DNA of 64,000 nt from Bacteroidota bacterium (lineage in GTDB: Bacteria > Bacteroidota > Bacteroidia > Bacteroidales > NBLH01), in contig JANYKN010000183.1 of NCBI GenBank assembly GCA_025361565.1, forward strand, positions 1 through 64,000, written 5' to 3'. A program made the position numbers and the translations under genes. This document shows positions 9,973 through 18,856 of the stretch, piece by piece; positions within the stretch are counted from its first letter, which is position 1, and every line of letters starts with the position of its first letter. The notes under the pieces are model-generated. The model did no database searches, had not been told where the DNA came from, and saw only the letters and a program-made list of their open reading frames with translations.

Positions 9973-9984
9973 GTAATTCAATCC
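9966..9984 (+). terminator. Hairpin overlapping the flippase stop codon
   Basis: GGATTGA (9966-9972) pairs perfectly with TCAATCC (9978-9984) around a 5-nt loop. The left arm includes the TGA stop. No strong T-run follows, so it is only a weak terminator candidate. Confidence 0.35.
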
Positions 9985-10101
9985 ATTTGGTTGATATTAA
10001 ATTAGTAGAGAAAAGAAAATATATCCAGAATAGAAATAATAATTAGCATTAAATTATTTAAATCTTTAATTTTACATTTTAATCCCACCAAAACAGATAT
10101 T

Positions 10102-11220
10102 ATGATGAAAAAAAACATAAAAAAATTATTTCAGATTAAACTGATTTTAACGTTTTTAATTTTTAGTTTAGTCGTAAATGCGCAGGTTCATCCTGATTTT
10201 ACACTGGTGAAATCAATACCAACCAGCCCGGTAAAAAATCAGTACCAAACAGGCACTTGCTGGTGCTTTGCAACCATTTCGTTTCTTGAAACAGAAGCAA
10301 TACGTATGGGTAAGCCAGTATTTGATTTATCCGAAATGTATATTGTAAAGCATGCTTATAACGACAAAGCAGTGAAATACATACGATATCATGGAAAAGC
10401 CAATTTTGGCGAAGGTGGCCAGGCCCATGATGTACTTAATGTTATCCGAAAATATGGTGTGGTACCAGAAGATGTATATACCGGATTGAAAAATGGAAAT
10501 ACTGTACATAATCATGCTGAAATGGAAAATATGCTTGAGGGAATGCTCAAAGGACTTGCAAGTTCGCAAGCTTTAGTATCCCCATCTTCGTGGTTACCTG
10601 TTTTTAATTCAGCAGTAGAAAACTACCTGGGTCCTGAGCCTTCAGAATTTAAATTTCAAGGTAAAAATTATGATGCTTTAAATTTTTCGAAGAATGTAGT
10701 TGGTATAAATCCAGACGATTATGTAGAACTAACATCTTATAAAACATATCCTTATAACCAAAAAGTGGATTTGGAGATACCCGACAACTGGTCGCATGAC
10801 CTTTATTATAACATTCCTATCAATGATTTAATGTCGGTAATTGATAATGCTTTAAACAATGGCTATTCGGTTGCCTGGGATGGTGATGTGAGTGAAGAAG
10901 ATTTTAATCATGGTGCTGGCACAGCTGTTCTATCGTTAAAAGAAACTGACGGTATTATTTTGAATGGCATTGAAGATATGCGTCAAAATACTTTTAATGA
11001 CTATACAACTACAGATGACCATCTGATGCAACTTACCGGACTTGCAAAAGATAAAGATGGAGCACTTTTTTATCTTACCAAAAATTCTTGGGGCGAAAAT
11101 AGTAATCAGTTCGGTGGTTATCTATATATGTCTAAATGGTATGTACAGTTAAAATCAATTGCCATTTTGGTGCATAAAGATGCGATACCAAAAGAATTAA
11201 AGAAAAAACTTGGCATCTAA
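10102..11220 (+). CDS. Exported C1B (bleomycin hydrolase-like) cysteine peptidase
   Basis: A papain-fold cysteine peptidase of the PepC/bleomycin hydrolase branch. It is 372 aa, shorter than the roughly 450 aa of cytosolic members. The catalytic set is present: Gln47 in KNQYQ, Cys53 in GTCWCFA, His307 in DDHLMQL and Asn328 in TKNSWGE. A hydrophobic segment at residues 10-27 ending VVNAQ is a signal peptide, so the enzyme acts outside the cytoplasm, unlike classical PepC. It begins with two consecutive ATGs and is convergent with the LuxE-like gene. Aminopeptidase activity is expected, but the substrate is unknown. Confidence 0.88.
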   Translation: MMKKNIKKLFQIKLILTFLIFSLVVNAQVHPDFTLVKSIPTSPVKNQYQTGTCWCFATISFLETEAIRMGKPVFDLSEMYIVKHAYNDKAVKYIRYHGKANFGEGGQAHDVLNVIRKYGVVPEDVYTGLKNGNTVHNHAEMENMLEGMLKGLASSQALVSPSSWLPVFNSAVENYLGPEPSEFKFQGKNYDALNFSKNVVGINPDDYVELTSYKTYPYNQKVDLEIPDNWSHDLYYNIPINDLMSVIDNALNNGYSVAWDGDVSEEDFNHGAGTAVLSLKETDGIILNGIEDMRQNTFNDYTTTDDHLMQLTGLAKDKDGALFYLTKNSWGENSNQFGGYLYMSKWYVQLKSIAILVHKDAIPKELKKKLGI

Positions 11221-11235
11221 TTTATTGAAACAAAA

Positions 11236-12246
11236 TTAATTGACCAATAAATTACATCCTCTAATATCACTATTATCAAAACGGCCAAGCACTTGGAACT
11301 GGCCGTTTTGGTTTATCTTTCCCAAATCTTTTGTTTCAATAAATGAACACGAATAAATATTGGCTAAATCTATCACATTTATCCCTCCCGAAATTCCTTT
11401 ATCTACATAACAAAATGGATCATACATATCTCGGATAATCACTTTCATCCAAGGTGGAGTTTGAAACGTATTATCACCAAATGAGTATGCCTGCGATAAT
11501 AACTCCGTCATTCCATATTCTGCATAGATAGTATTCGTTTTAAAACCAGTTTTTAAAATCTCATAAACTTCGGGCTTAACTAACTCTTTTCTTCTTCCTT
11601 TCATTCCGCCAGTTTCCATAACAATACCACATGATAATTCAGAATTAAAGTACTCCGAAAAATCAAGTAAAGCATAAGTGACTCCAAAAAGTATATATTT
11701 TTGATGTTGTTTTTCCAGTTTATTGATTTTCTTACTAATTTCCTCATATTCATTCAGATAATAACCATTATCACTATGGTTGGAAATCGTCATTAGTTTA
11801 TCAATCATGTAAATTAAGGAAGAGCCTGTTCTTTCTAAGTAACTTGGCAAAAGTGCCAAAAAACAATAATCACGGGGATCTCCAAAAAAATAATTAAATG
11901 TTTTTAAAAAACTTTGCCTATAAACAGAAGAATCAGCAACCAAATGCCGACTCGGTATCATTCCCGTGGTAGAACTGCTAAAAAAAATCTGTTCAGCCTC
12001 ATAATTATCAGTCATCACATTATGAGTTTTGAAAAATTCAACTGGCATAAAAGGTATTTGTTCAATCATTTCAACATCATTTGCATTTATGCCCAAAAAA
12101 TTAACAAATTGTCGATAAATTGAATTCGCAGAATATTGAAATTGAAAAACTTCGAGTGCCAAATTTTCAAAGTTTTCAGGTTTATCAAATGAAAATATCT
12201 TTTGAACTAGCAACTCTGATTTTTGTTTGATCGATTCTTTTACCAT
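11236..12246 (-). CDS. LuxE-like acyl-protein synthetase
   Basis: A 336-aa member of the LuxE/acyl-protein synthetase family (ANL-related adenylation fold). Known LuxE activates a fatty acid as acyl-AMP and passes it to a cysteine. Recognisable parts are MPVEFFKTH, the phosphate-loop-like FFSSSTTGMIPSRH, GYYLNEY, METGGMKGRR and AEYGMTELLSQAYS. No luciferase or reductase genes are nearby, so bioluminescence is not implied. Related Bacteroidota proteins occur in surface-lipid or glycan contexts. It stands alone, divergent from the zinc-ribbon gene. Confidence 0.78.
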   Translation of the reverse strand: MVKESIKQKSELLVQKIFSFDKPENFENLALEVFQFQYSANSIYRQFVNFLGINANDVEMIEQIPFMPVEFFKTHNVMTDNYEAEQIFFSSSTTGMIPSRHLVADSSVYRQSFLKTFNYFFGDPRDYCFLALLPSYLERTGSSLIYMIDKLMTISNHSDNGYYLNEYEEISKKINKLEKQHQKYILFGVTYALLDFSEYFNSELSCGIVMETGGMKGRRKELVKPEVYEILKTGFKTNTIYAEYGMTELLSQAYSFGDNTFQTPPWMKVIIRDMYDPFCYVDKGISGGINVIDLANIYSCSFIETKDLGKINQNGQFQVLGRFDNSDIRGCNLLVN

Positions 12247-12360
12247 TATTTTGAAATGTGATACTTATTTAAGACAGTAGTTGGTTACAAAAATACATCA
12301 TAAAATTTTCTATTTAAATAAATATTCGCTACATTTATTCGATCAACTAAAGCTATAAAA

Positions 12361-12750
12361 ATGGAATTCGATTATTTATGTCCCAAATGTAAGAGCTACT
12401 TAAACATTGGCAATAAAATTGTATTTTCTGTACAAGCTAAAACAAATCAAAAAGGCTTAATCCTATTCGAAAAAACATTAGGCAATTATGAAGTAAAAAA
12501 GCAAGATCAAATTCAATATGAAAAAGGAGAGCTACTAGGATTCTTTTGTCCAATTTGTCACGAAAACCTTGTATCTGATATTCACATGAACTTGGCAAGA
12601 GTAATTATGGTTGATGATGAAAAAAATGAATCTGAAATATTTTTTTCAAGAGTTTCTGGCGAACATGCTACCTATAAATTGCAGAATAATATTGTTGAGG
12701 CATTTGGCTCTGATCAAGAAAAGTACTTACACCTTTTAAAATCAGAATAA
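12361..12750 (+). CDS. Small zinc-ribbon protein
   Basis: A 129-aa soluble protein of unknown function. Two CxxC pairs, CPKC near residues 8-11 and CPIC near 64-67, are placed to form one zinc ribbon. Between them lies a roughly 50-residue beta-like insert. The rest is charged, with a possible hydrophobic strand (IHMNLARVIMVDD). No signal peptide or membrane segment. It is divergent from the LuxE-like gene. A near-consensus -7 box, TACATTTA, lies shortly upstream. Binding of nucleic acid or protein is possible but not shown. Confidence 0.7.
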   Translation: MEFDYLCPKCKSYLNIGNKIVFSVQAKTNQKGLILFEKTLGNYEVKKQDQIQYEKGELLGFFCPICHENLVSDIHMNLARVIMVDDEKNESEIFFSRVSGEHATYKLQNNIVEAFGSDQEKYLHLLKSE

Positions 12751-13107
12751 TTCTATCTTTTACTAACAATTTTCCTCCCGATAATTTAAAATACTTTTAA
12801 ATATCCCCAATTTGAGCTATTAATCCCTAACTGGGATAGATTTTCCTTTTACATACATTTCAACAAATATTCCGAAAATTCAATGTTTCAAAGCTAAGAT
12901 TTATAGATATATCATTTACATTTCAAAAAAAATGAAATTTTTGAGAGATAATTAATCAAAATGATATTTTTTTAAATAATACCCCTACTTTTTGTATCAA
13001 CCAGACAAACAAAAGTGCTTTTTTATCAAATTTACCCTTAAATATTTAGTATTTATAATTTTATTTTATAGTTTTGTGCCGAAATTAAAAACTTAATACA
13101 GGTAATT
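12751..13107. other. AT-rich leader region upstream of glnN
   Basis: This 357-bp gap holds the glnN promoter (13069-13076) and an inverted repeat ATCCC-TAACT-GGGAT at 12823-12837. It also has an A/T-rich imperfect repeat TTTCA...TGAAA near 12923-12940. No open reading frame or RNA gene was recognised. A nitrogen-responsive operator could lie here, but none was identified. Confidence 0.4.
13069..13076 (+). promoter_or_regulatory. Promoter -7 box of glnN
   Basis: TAGTTTTG matches TAnnTTTG perfectly. A TTTA at 13045-13048 lies 20 bp upstream in the -33 position. The start codon follows 31 bp downstream. Confidence 0.55.
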
Positions 13108-15294
13108 ATGGCAACAATCAGATTTGAAGCACTAGAACAAATTTCCAAAAGACACGCTAAACTTGTTGAATATCCTTCCAATAAAGCTTCTGACTATTTC
13201 GGAATCAATGTATTTGACAAAGTAAAAATGAAAAAATATCTATCGAAAGAAGCCTATAACACAGTTGTAACAGCAGCTGAAGGCGGAACAGGAATCGATA
13301 GGAAATTAGCAGATCAAATAGCTTCAGGAATGAAAGAATGGGCTATCAGCCGGGGAGCCACTCATTATACCCACTGGTTTCACCCACTTACTGATGCAAC
13401 TGCCGAAAAACATGATGCGTTTTTTGATATGAACCCTGCTGGAGATATTTTCGAGAGTTTTGATGGCAAACTACTTGCCCAACAAGAACCTGATGCATCA
13501 AGTTTTCCAAGCGGAGGAATTCGGAATACTTTTGAAGCCAGAGGCTATACCGCCTGGGATCCTTCATCTCCAGCCTTTGTAACAGGAAGTACCTTATGTA
13601 TTCCAACTATATTTATTTCTTATACAGGTGAAGCCTTGGATTATAAGACCCCTTTAATTAAAGCTTTAAATGAACTTGATAAGGCAGCAGTTGACGTTTG
13701 CCAGTTTTTCGATAAAGATGTAACAAAAGTTATTTCTACCCTTGGATGGGAACAAGAATATTTCCTCGTTGATAGTGCATTATATCATGCTCGTCCGGAT
13801 TTAAGCTTAACTAATCGTACATTAATGGGTCATACATCCGCAAAAGATCAACAACTTGAAGATCATTATTTTGGATCAATTCGTCCAAGAATTGCATCCT
13901 ATATGGCAGAATTAGAAATTGAATCTCATAAATTAGGAATTCCATTAAAAACAAGGCATAATGAAGTTGCACCTAACCAATTTGAATGTGCCCCAATTTT
14001 TGAAGAGTGCAATTTAGCGGTTGATCACAACCAATTGTTAATGGACGTGATGCAAAAAGTAGCTGCAAGGCATGATTTACGTGTATTATTCCACGAAAAA
14101 CCTTTTGCAGGAGTTAATGGTTCAGGAAAACATAACAATTGGTCCATGTCAACAAATACCGGGGTTAATTTATTATCACCTGGCAAATCACCAAAAAAGA
14201 ACCTTCAGTTTTTAACATTCATAGTAAATACAGTAAAAGCAGTGCATGATAACACTGATTTATTAAGGGCCAGTATATCTTCAGCAGCCAATCAACACAG
14301 GCTTGGTGCAAATGAAGCTCCTCCTTCAATTATATCTGTTTTTATCGGCAAAAAACTTACTCAAATGCTCGATGAAATAGAAAATGCTGTACCAGAAGGA
14401 AAAATGTCGCCAGAAGAGAAAACTACATTAAAATTGAATATTGGTAAAATCCCTGAAATTCTTTTGGACAATACTGATAGGAACAGAACATCACCTTTTG
14501 CATTTACTGGAAACAGGTTTGAATTCAGGGCAGTAGGTTCTTCAGAAAACTGCGCTTCACCAATGATTGTTCTTAACACTGTCGTAGCCAATCAGTTAAA
14601 AGAATTTAAAATAGAAGTGGATGTCTTGGTTGAAAAAGGTATTAAGAGAGACGAAGCTATTCTGCAGGTATTAAAACAATACATCACCTATTCTAAAAAG
14701 ATCAGATTCGAAGGAAATGGTTATAGCAAAGAATGGGAAGAGGAGGCAGCAAAACGTGGATTAACAAATATTAAGTCGGCAGTTAAGGCTTTTAGCGCTT
14801 ATATTGAAAAAAAGAATATCAAATTGTTCGAAAAAAACAATATTTTCACTGAAAGAGAAATTGAAGCTCGATACGAAGTTCGTATTGAAACATATATGAA
14901 AAAAATACAAATCGAATCCCGTGTGCTTGGAGACCTGGCTTTAAATCATATTGTTCCTACTTCCATTAGGTATCAAACAGAATTAATTTCAAATGTCAAG
15001 GGGTTAAAAGAATTATTTGACGATAAAGATTTTAAAGAACTTGCAGGTGAACGAATGGAAGTGATTAAAAATATATCAAGGTATGTTACTAGCATTAAAA
15101 AACAGGTCAATGAAATGATTGAAGCCAGAAAAATTGCAAATAAAATTACAAATGCTACAGAAATGGCTAATGCATATGAACAAAGTGTAAAGCCTTTCCT
15201 CGAATCTATTAGATACAATATCGATAAATTAGAACTTATTGTTGATGACGAAATGTGGCCATTGCCAAAATACAGAGAATTATTGTTTAATTAA
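13108..15294 (+). CDS. glnN: Glutamine synthetase type III
   Basis: Makes glutamine from glutamate, ammonia and ATP, the entry point of nitrogen assimilation in the cytoplasm. It is 728 aa, the size of the large GSIII class typical of Bacteroidota and cyanobacteria rather than the roughly 470 aa of GSI. Signatures visible include the N-terminal GSIII region (ATHYTHWFHPLTDATAEKHD), the catalytic GWEQEYFLVD, NGSGKHNNWSMST and NQHRLGANEAPPSIISVF. A helical C-terminal extension ends MWPLPKYRELLFN. It is monocistronic, with its own promoter and terminator. Confidence 0.97.
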   Translation: MATIRFEALEQISKRHAKLVEYPSNKASDYFGINVFDKVKMKKYLSKEAYNTVVTAAEGGTGIDRKLADQIASGMKEWAISRGATHYTHWFHPLTDATAEKHDAFFDMNPAGDIFESFDGKLLAQQEPDASSFPSGGIRNTFEARGYTAWDPSSPAFVTGSTLCIPTIFISYTGEALDYKTPLIKALNELDKAAVDVCQFFDKDVTKVISTLGWEQEYFLVDSALYHARPDLSLTNRTLMGHTSAKDQQLEDHYFGSIRPRIASYMAELEIESHKLGIPLKTRHNEVAPNQFECAPIFEECNLAVDHNQLLMDVMQKVAARHDLRVLFHEKPFAGVNGSGKHNNWSMSTNTGVNLLSPGKSPKKNLQFLTFIVNTVKAVHDNTDLLRASISSAANQHRLGANEAPPSIISVFIGKKLTQMLDEIENAVPEGKMSPEEKTTLKLNIGKIPEILLDNTDRNRTSPFAFTGNRFEFRAVGSSENCASPMIVLNTVVANQLKEFKIEVDVLVEKGIKRDEAILQVLKQYITYSKKIRFEGNGYSKEWEEEAAKRGLTNIKSAVKAFSAYIEKKNIKLFEKNNIFTEREIEARYEVRIETYMKKIQIESRVLGDLALNHIVPTSIRYQTELISNVKGLKELFDDKDFKELAGERMEVIKNISRYVTSIKKQVNEMIEARKIANKITNATEMANAYEQSVKPFLESIRYNIDKLELIVDDEMWPLPKYRELLFN

Positions 15295-15327
15295 TTAGTA
15301 TCATTTTACTAAATATCGTATTATCAT

Positions 15328-15353
15328 AAAGACCTGTCTAGTGGCAGGTTTTT
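15328..15353 (+). terminator. Intrinsic terminator of glnN
   Basis: Stem GACCTGTC / GGCAGGTT with loop TAGT (core 15332-15338 with 15343-15349), extended by A-T pairs. A run of seven or eight T follows, 35-55 bp after the glnN stop. Confidence 0.8.
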
Positions 15354-15436
15354 TTATTTGAAAAAATTTAAAACCCAATTTATTTAATTGGCTCTATTCC
15401 ATCACATTTTTGCTAACCGATAAAATAAAATAATCG

Positions 15437-15444
15437 TATATTTG
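15437..15444 (+). promoter_or_regulatory. Promoter -7 box of the OmpA-family gene
   Basis: TATATTTG is a perfect TAnnTTTG match 28 bp before the ATG. A TTTG lies at 15409-15412, a slightly long 24-bp spacer. Confidence 0.45.
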
Positions 15445-15472
15445 TTTATTGATTAAATAAAAATTTAAAACT

Positions 15473-17473
15473 ATGCAAGCATTAAAATCAACATTTATTT
15501 TGTTTTTAATCCTATTTTCAAGCTTATTACTCTCTGCACAGAATAAAAAAACTAAAAAGGCAGATGCAACTTTCAATGCTGGTGAATATTCTAAAGCAAG
15601 TGAAATGTATACCAAATTATATAGCAAAGCCACTACAAAAATTGCAAAAGCTGAATTATCATTTAAATTAGGTGAATGTTATAGAAAAATCAATGAACCC
15701 AAAAAAGCAGAAAAGTGGTATTTAAAAGCAGTTAATGCCCGGTATCAGGATCCAATGTCTGTCTGCTACCTGGCAGATGCAATGAAAATGAATGAAAAAT
15801 ATGCTGACGCAATCGTTGAATATGAAAAATTTAAGGACCTTGTACCTGACGATCCAAGAGGAGCAGATGGAGTACAATCATGTGAACTGGCACTAAAATG
15901 GATTAATAATCCGGATCGTTATATAGTTGAAAATATGAAAGATATTAACTCTAAACAAAGCGATTACAGTCCTGCATTTTTTAAAGATAATTCTGTTTTA
16001 TATTTTACTAGTACTCGCGAAAGCGGTGCAGGAAATGAGGTCAACAATAATTCCGGACAAAATTTTGCAGATATTTTCTTTACCATGAGAGACAGGAAAG
16101 GCAAATGGAATGAACCTGTGCCAGCTAATGGCGAGATAAATTCTCAGTTCGATGAAGGTGCCTGTTCGATTAATCAAAGTGGTTCAGATATATATTTTAC
16201 TTCTTGTAAAGTTGTGAAAAATGAAACTGTTGGCTGCCAGATTTATCATGCAAATTATACAGGTTCTGGTTGGGCACAACCTGAATTAATACCGTTGGTT
16301 AAAGATAGTAGTATTTCAGTAGGACATCCGGCTATTTCTCCTGATGAATTAACCTTATATTTTGTCACTGATATGGAAGGTGGGGTTGGTGGTAAAGATA
16401 TATGGAAATCAACAAGAACTGCAAAAGGACAAAAGTGGGGAACACCCGTCAATTTAGGAACACCTGTTAATACGATAGGGGATGAAATGTATCCATACAT
16501 TCGTGAAGACGGCATTTTGTATTTTGCATCAAATGGCCATATAGGATTGGGAGGTCTTGATATTTTTAAACTTGACAAAGATGAAAGTGGACATCCCTTA
16601 ATCGTAAATTTAAAACCACCAATTAACTCACCTGCCGACGATTTTGGAATTATTTTCGATGGTAAAGAAGAAACCGGATATTTATCTTCTACCCGTGCCG
16701 GAGGGAAAGGAAATGATGATATTTATTCCTTCTCACTTCCTTCGCTTGTTTTTACGCTTAAAGGAACAGTTCGAAACGAAACTACAGATGAAACTTTAAG
16801 TGAAGCAAATGTAAAACTTGAAGGAAGTGATGGTACATCTCTTGAAACTAATTCAGGAACTGATGGTGGATTCAAATTCAGAGTTAAACCAGAAACTGAT
16901 TATATATTAACTACCAGTAAAACAGGCTTTTTAAAAGGGAAAGCATCTGAATCAACAAAAGGTTTAACTAAAAGTACTGATATTGCTGTTGAGATTTTTA
17001 TGTCCCCAATAAATGCCTCAATTGAAGTCCAGAATATTTTTTATGATTTAAACAGATGGGAACTAAGACCTGAATCAATGGTTGCATTAGATAAATTAAT
17101 TGAAACATTAAATTTAAACTCTAACATAACCATTGAGTTATCAGCACATACCGATTTTAGAGGCAGTGATCAAGATAATATGATTTTATCTCAAAAAAGA
17201 GCACAATCAGTAGTTGATTATCTGATTAGCAAAGGCATTTCAAAGGATAGGCTTATTGCTAAGGGATATGGAGAAAGTCAACCTAGAAAAATATCTAAAA
17301 AATTGGGAGATAAATATGATTTTCTTAACGATGGAGATGTATTAACTGAAGATTTTATAAATAAACTTCCAACCGTTGAACAAAAAGAAACAGCTCATCA
17401 AATCAACAGAAGAACAGAATTCAAGGTAATTCGAACTGATTTTGATGAATCCGGAGTTAAATTTGGCGAATAA
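15473..17473 (+). CDS. PorE-like OmpA-family protein (TPR, PD40 propeller, carboxypeptidase-regulatory-like, OmpA)
   Basis: A 666-aa envelope protein with a signal peptide (about 1-21). Domains in order are TPR-like repeats (about 25-140), a WD40-like PD40 beta-propeller (about 150-410; repeats such as SPDELTLYFVTD and REDGILYFASNG), a carboxypeptidase-regulatory-like beta-sandwich (about 425-505; LKGTVRNETTDE) and a C-terminal OmpA peptidoglycan-binding domain (about 525-650; SAHTDFRGSDQDN, LSQKRAQSVVDYL, NRRTEFKV). This order matches PorE (PG1058) of the type IX secretion system, which anchors the machine to peptidoglycan. PorE is a lipoprotein, but no lipobox cysteine is seen here. Similar proteins occur as multiple paralogues, so a T9SS role is probable rather than proven. 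Confidence 0.85.
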   Translation: MQALKSTFILFLILFSSLLLSAQNKKTKKADATFNAGEYSKASEMYTKLYSKATTKIAKAELSFKLGECYRKINEPKKAEKWYLKAVNARYQDPMSVCYLADAMKMNEKYADAIVEYEKFKDLVPDDPRGADGVQSCELALKWINNPDRYIVENMKDINSKQSDYSPAFFKDNSVLYFTSTRESGAGNEVNNNSGQNFADIFFTMRDRKGKWNEPVPANGEINSQFDEGACSINQSGSDIYFTSCKVVKNETVGCQIYHANYTGSGWAQPELIPLVKDSSISVGHPAISPDELTLYFVTDMEGGVGGKDIWKSTRTAKGQKWGTPVNLGTPVNTIGDEMYPYIREDGILYFASNGHIGLGGLDIFKLDKDESGHPLIVNLKPPINSPADDFGIIFDGKEETGYLSSTRAGGKGNDDIYSFSLPSLVFTLKGTVRNETTDETLSEANVKLEGSDGTSLETNSGTDGGFKFRVKPETDYILTTSKTGFLKGKASESTKGLTKSTDIAVEIFMSPINASIEVQNIFYDLNRWELRPESMVALDKLIETLNLNSNITIELSAHTDFRGSDQDNMILSQKRAQSVVDYLISKGISKDRLIAKGYGESQPRKISKKLGDKYDFLNDGDVLTEDFINKLPTVEQKETAHQINRRTEFKVIRTDFDESGVKFGE

Positions 17474-17513
17474 TACCTTTCATCTATTTAGACGTTATAA
17501 TTAAAAGAAATTA

Positions 17514-17521
17514 TACTTTTG
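17514..17521 (+). promoter_or_regulatory. Promoter -7 box of the purM-like gene
   Basis: TACTTTTG matches TAnnTTTG perfectly. It overlaps the TTG at 17519, so transcription would begin near 17528. This argues for the ATG at 17540 as the translation start. Confidence 0.5.
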
Positions 17522-17539
17522 CAGCAGAAAGAAAAAATA

Positions 17540-18706
17540 ATGACAGATTCCAGATATATACTCCGGGGAGTTTCAGCTTCAAAAGAAGATGTGCATTCGG
17601 CCATAAAGAACATTGATAAAGGCCTATTTCCTAAAGCTTTTTGTAAAATAGTGCCTGATATACTTGCAGGTCATCCGGAATATTGCAATATTATGCATGC
17701 TGATGGAGCTGGTACCAAATCTTCCCTTGCATATATTTACTGGAAAGAAACTGGCGATCTATCAGTTTGGAAAGGCATTGCCCAAGATGCACTTATCATG
17801 AACCTCGATGATTTACTTTGCGTGGGAGCCACAGAAAACATCCTAGTTTCATCCACAATTGGTAGAAATAAAAACCTTATTCCTGGTGAAGTTATTTCGG
17901 CCATTATTAATGGAACGGAAGAATTAATTGAAGAATTGAGGGATTTGGGAATAAGCCTCTACTCTACCGGAGGCGAAACTGCTGATTTAGGTGATTTAGT
18001 AAGAACTATCATTGTAGATTCTACTGTTACTGCCAGAATGAAACGATCTGATGTAATAAGTAACCACAATATAAAGGCTGGAGATGTGATTATTGGTCTC
18101 TCTTCAACTGGAAAAGCAAGTTATGAAAAAGAATACAATGGAGGAATGGGTAGTAATGGATTAACATCAGCACGTCACGATGTATTTTCAAAATATCTTG
18201 CAGATAAATTTCCAGAGAGCTATGATCCAAATATTCCATTAAATCTTTGTTATTCAGGATCATATAAATTAACGGATAATATTAATGAACTAAATATAAA
18301 CGCTGGAAAACTTGTATTATCGCCAACAAGGACATATGCTCCAGTAATTCATGAGGTTTTAAAAAATTTTCGTACACAAATCTATGGAATGATACATTGT
18401 TCAGGAGGTGCCCAAACCAAAATTCTACATTTTATTGACAATTTGCATATCATTAAAGACAACATGTTCCCAATACCTCCATTATTTAAAATAATACAAC
18501 AAGAATCCAATACAACTTGGGAAGAGATGTATAAAGTTTTTAATATGGGCCATCGTTTCGAGATTTATACAAATCCAGAAATTGCATCGCAAATTATAGA
18601 TATTTCCAAATCTTTTCAGATTGATGCACAAATTGTTGGTCATGTAGAAGTGTCTGAAATTAAGAAGCTTAGTATCAAAAGTGAATTAGGTGAATTTTAT
18701 TATTAA
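17540..18706 (+). CDS. purM: Phosphoribosylformylglycinamidine cyclo-ligase-like (AIR synthase)
   Basis: Expected to close the imidazole ring of 5-aminoimidazole ribonucleotide from FGAM with ATP in purine synthesis. It is 388 aa from the ATG at 17540. A TTG seven codons earlier lies inside the promoter -7 box and is less likely. AIR-synthase features are MHADGAGTKSSLAY (substrate loop), AQDALIMNLDDLLCVGA, the glycine-rich STGGETADLGDLV and GLSSTGKASYEKEY. It is longer than E. coli PurM (345 aa) and of the divergent Bacteroidota form. It sits just upstream of prfA and pyrF on the same strand. Confidence 0.88.
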   Translation: MTDSRYILRGVSASKEDVHSAIKNIDKGLFPKAFCKIVPDILAGHPEYCNIMHADGAGTKSSLAYIYWKETGDLSVWKGIAQDALIMNLDDLLCVGATENILVSSTIGRNKNLIPGEVISAIINGTEELIEELRDLGISLYSTGGETADLGDLVRTIIVDSTVTARMKRSDVISNHNIKAGDVIIGLSSTGKASYEKEYNGGMGSNGLTSARHDVFSKYLADKFPESYDPNIPLNLCYSGSYKLTDNINELNINAGKLVLSPTRTYAPVIHEVLKNFRTQIYGMIHCSGGAQTKILHFIDNLHIIKDNMFPIPPLFKIIQQESNTTWEEMYKVFNMGHRFEIYTNPEIASQIIDISKSFQIDAQIVGHVEVSEIKKLSIKSELGEFYY

Positions 18707-18714
18707 AAAATCCT

Positions 18715-18722
18715 TACTTTTG
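18715..18722 (+). promoter_or_regulatory. Candidate promoter -7 box upstream of prfA
   Basis: TACTTTTG is a perfect TAnnTTTG match, 135 bp upstream of the prfA ATG and 9 bp after the purM stop. The -33 element is unclear. Confidence 0.4.
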
Positions 18723-18856
18723 TAAAAAAATATTTCGTTTTGAATAAAAAAATCTACATATCAAATCACAACCCTTTCCATTAGCTCCAGCTCATTTGAG
18801 TTATTGCATTCCCATTTCTATAAGTTTTTGTTTACAAATATTCAATTATAATCATC

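Noticed and set aside
11277-11310. Perfect 11-bp inverted repeat CAAAACGGCCA / TGGCCGTTTTG
   Set aside because: It lies inside the coding end of the LuxE-like gene and encodes conserved-looking residues (GQFQVLGRFDN). It has no terminator position relative to either gene, so it is more likely coincidental or only a coding hairpin.
10102-12246. Bioluminescence (lux) locus suggested by the LuxE-like gene
   Set aside because: No luciferase, fatty-acid reductase or acyl-transferase lux gene is nearby.
17519-17539. TTG start seven codons upstream for the purM-like gene
   Set aside because: It overlaps a perfect -7 promoter box, so it would precede the transcription start; the ATG at 17540 fits better.
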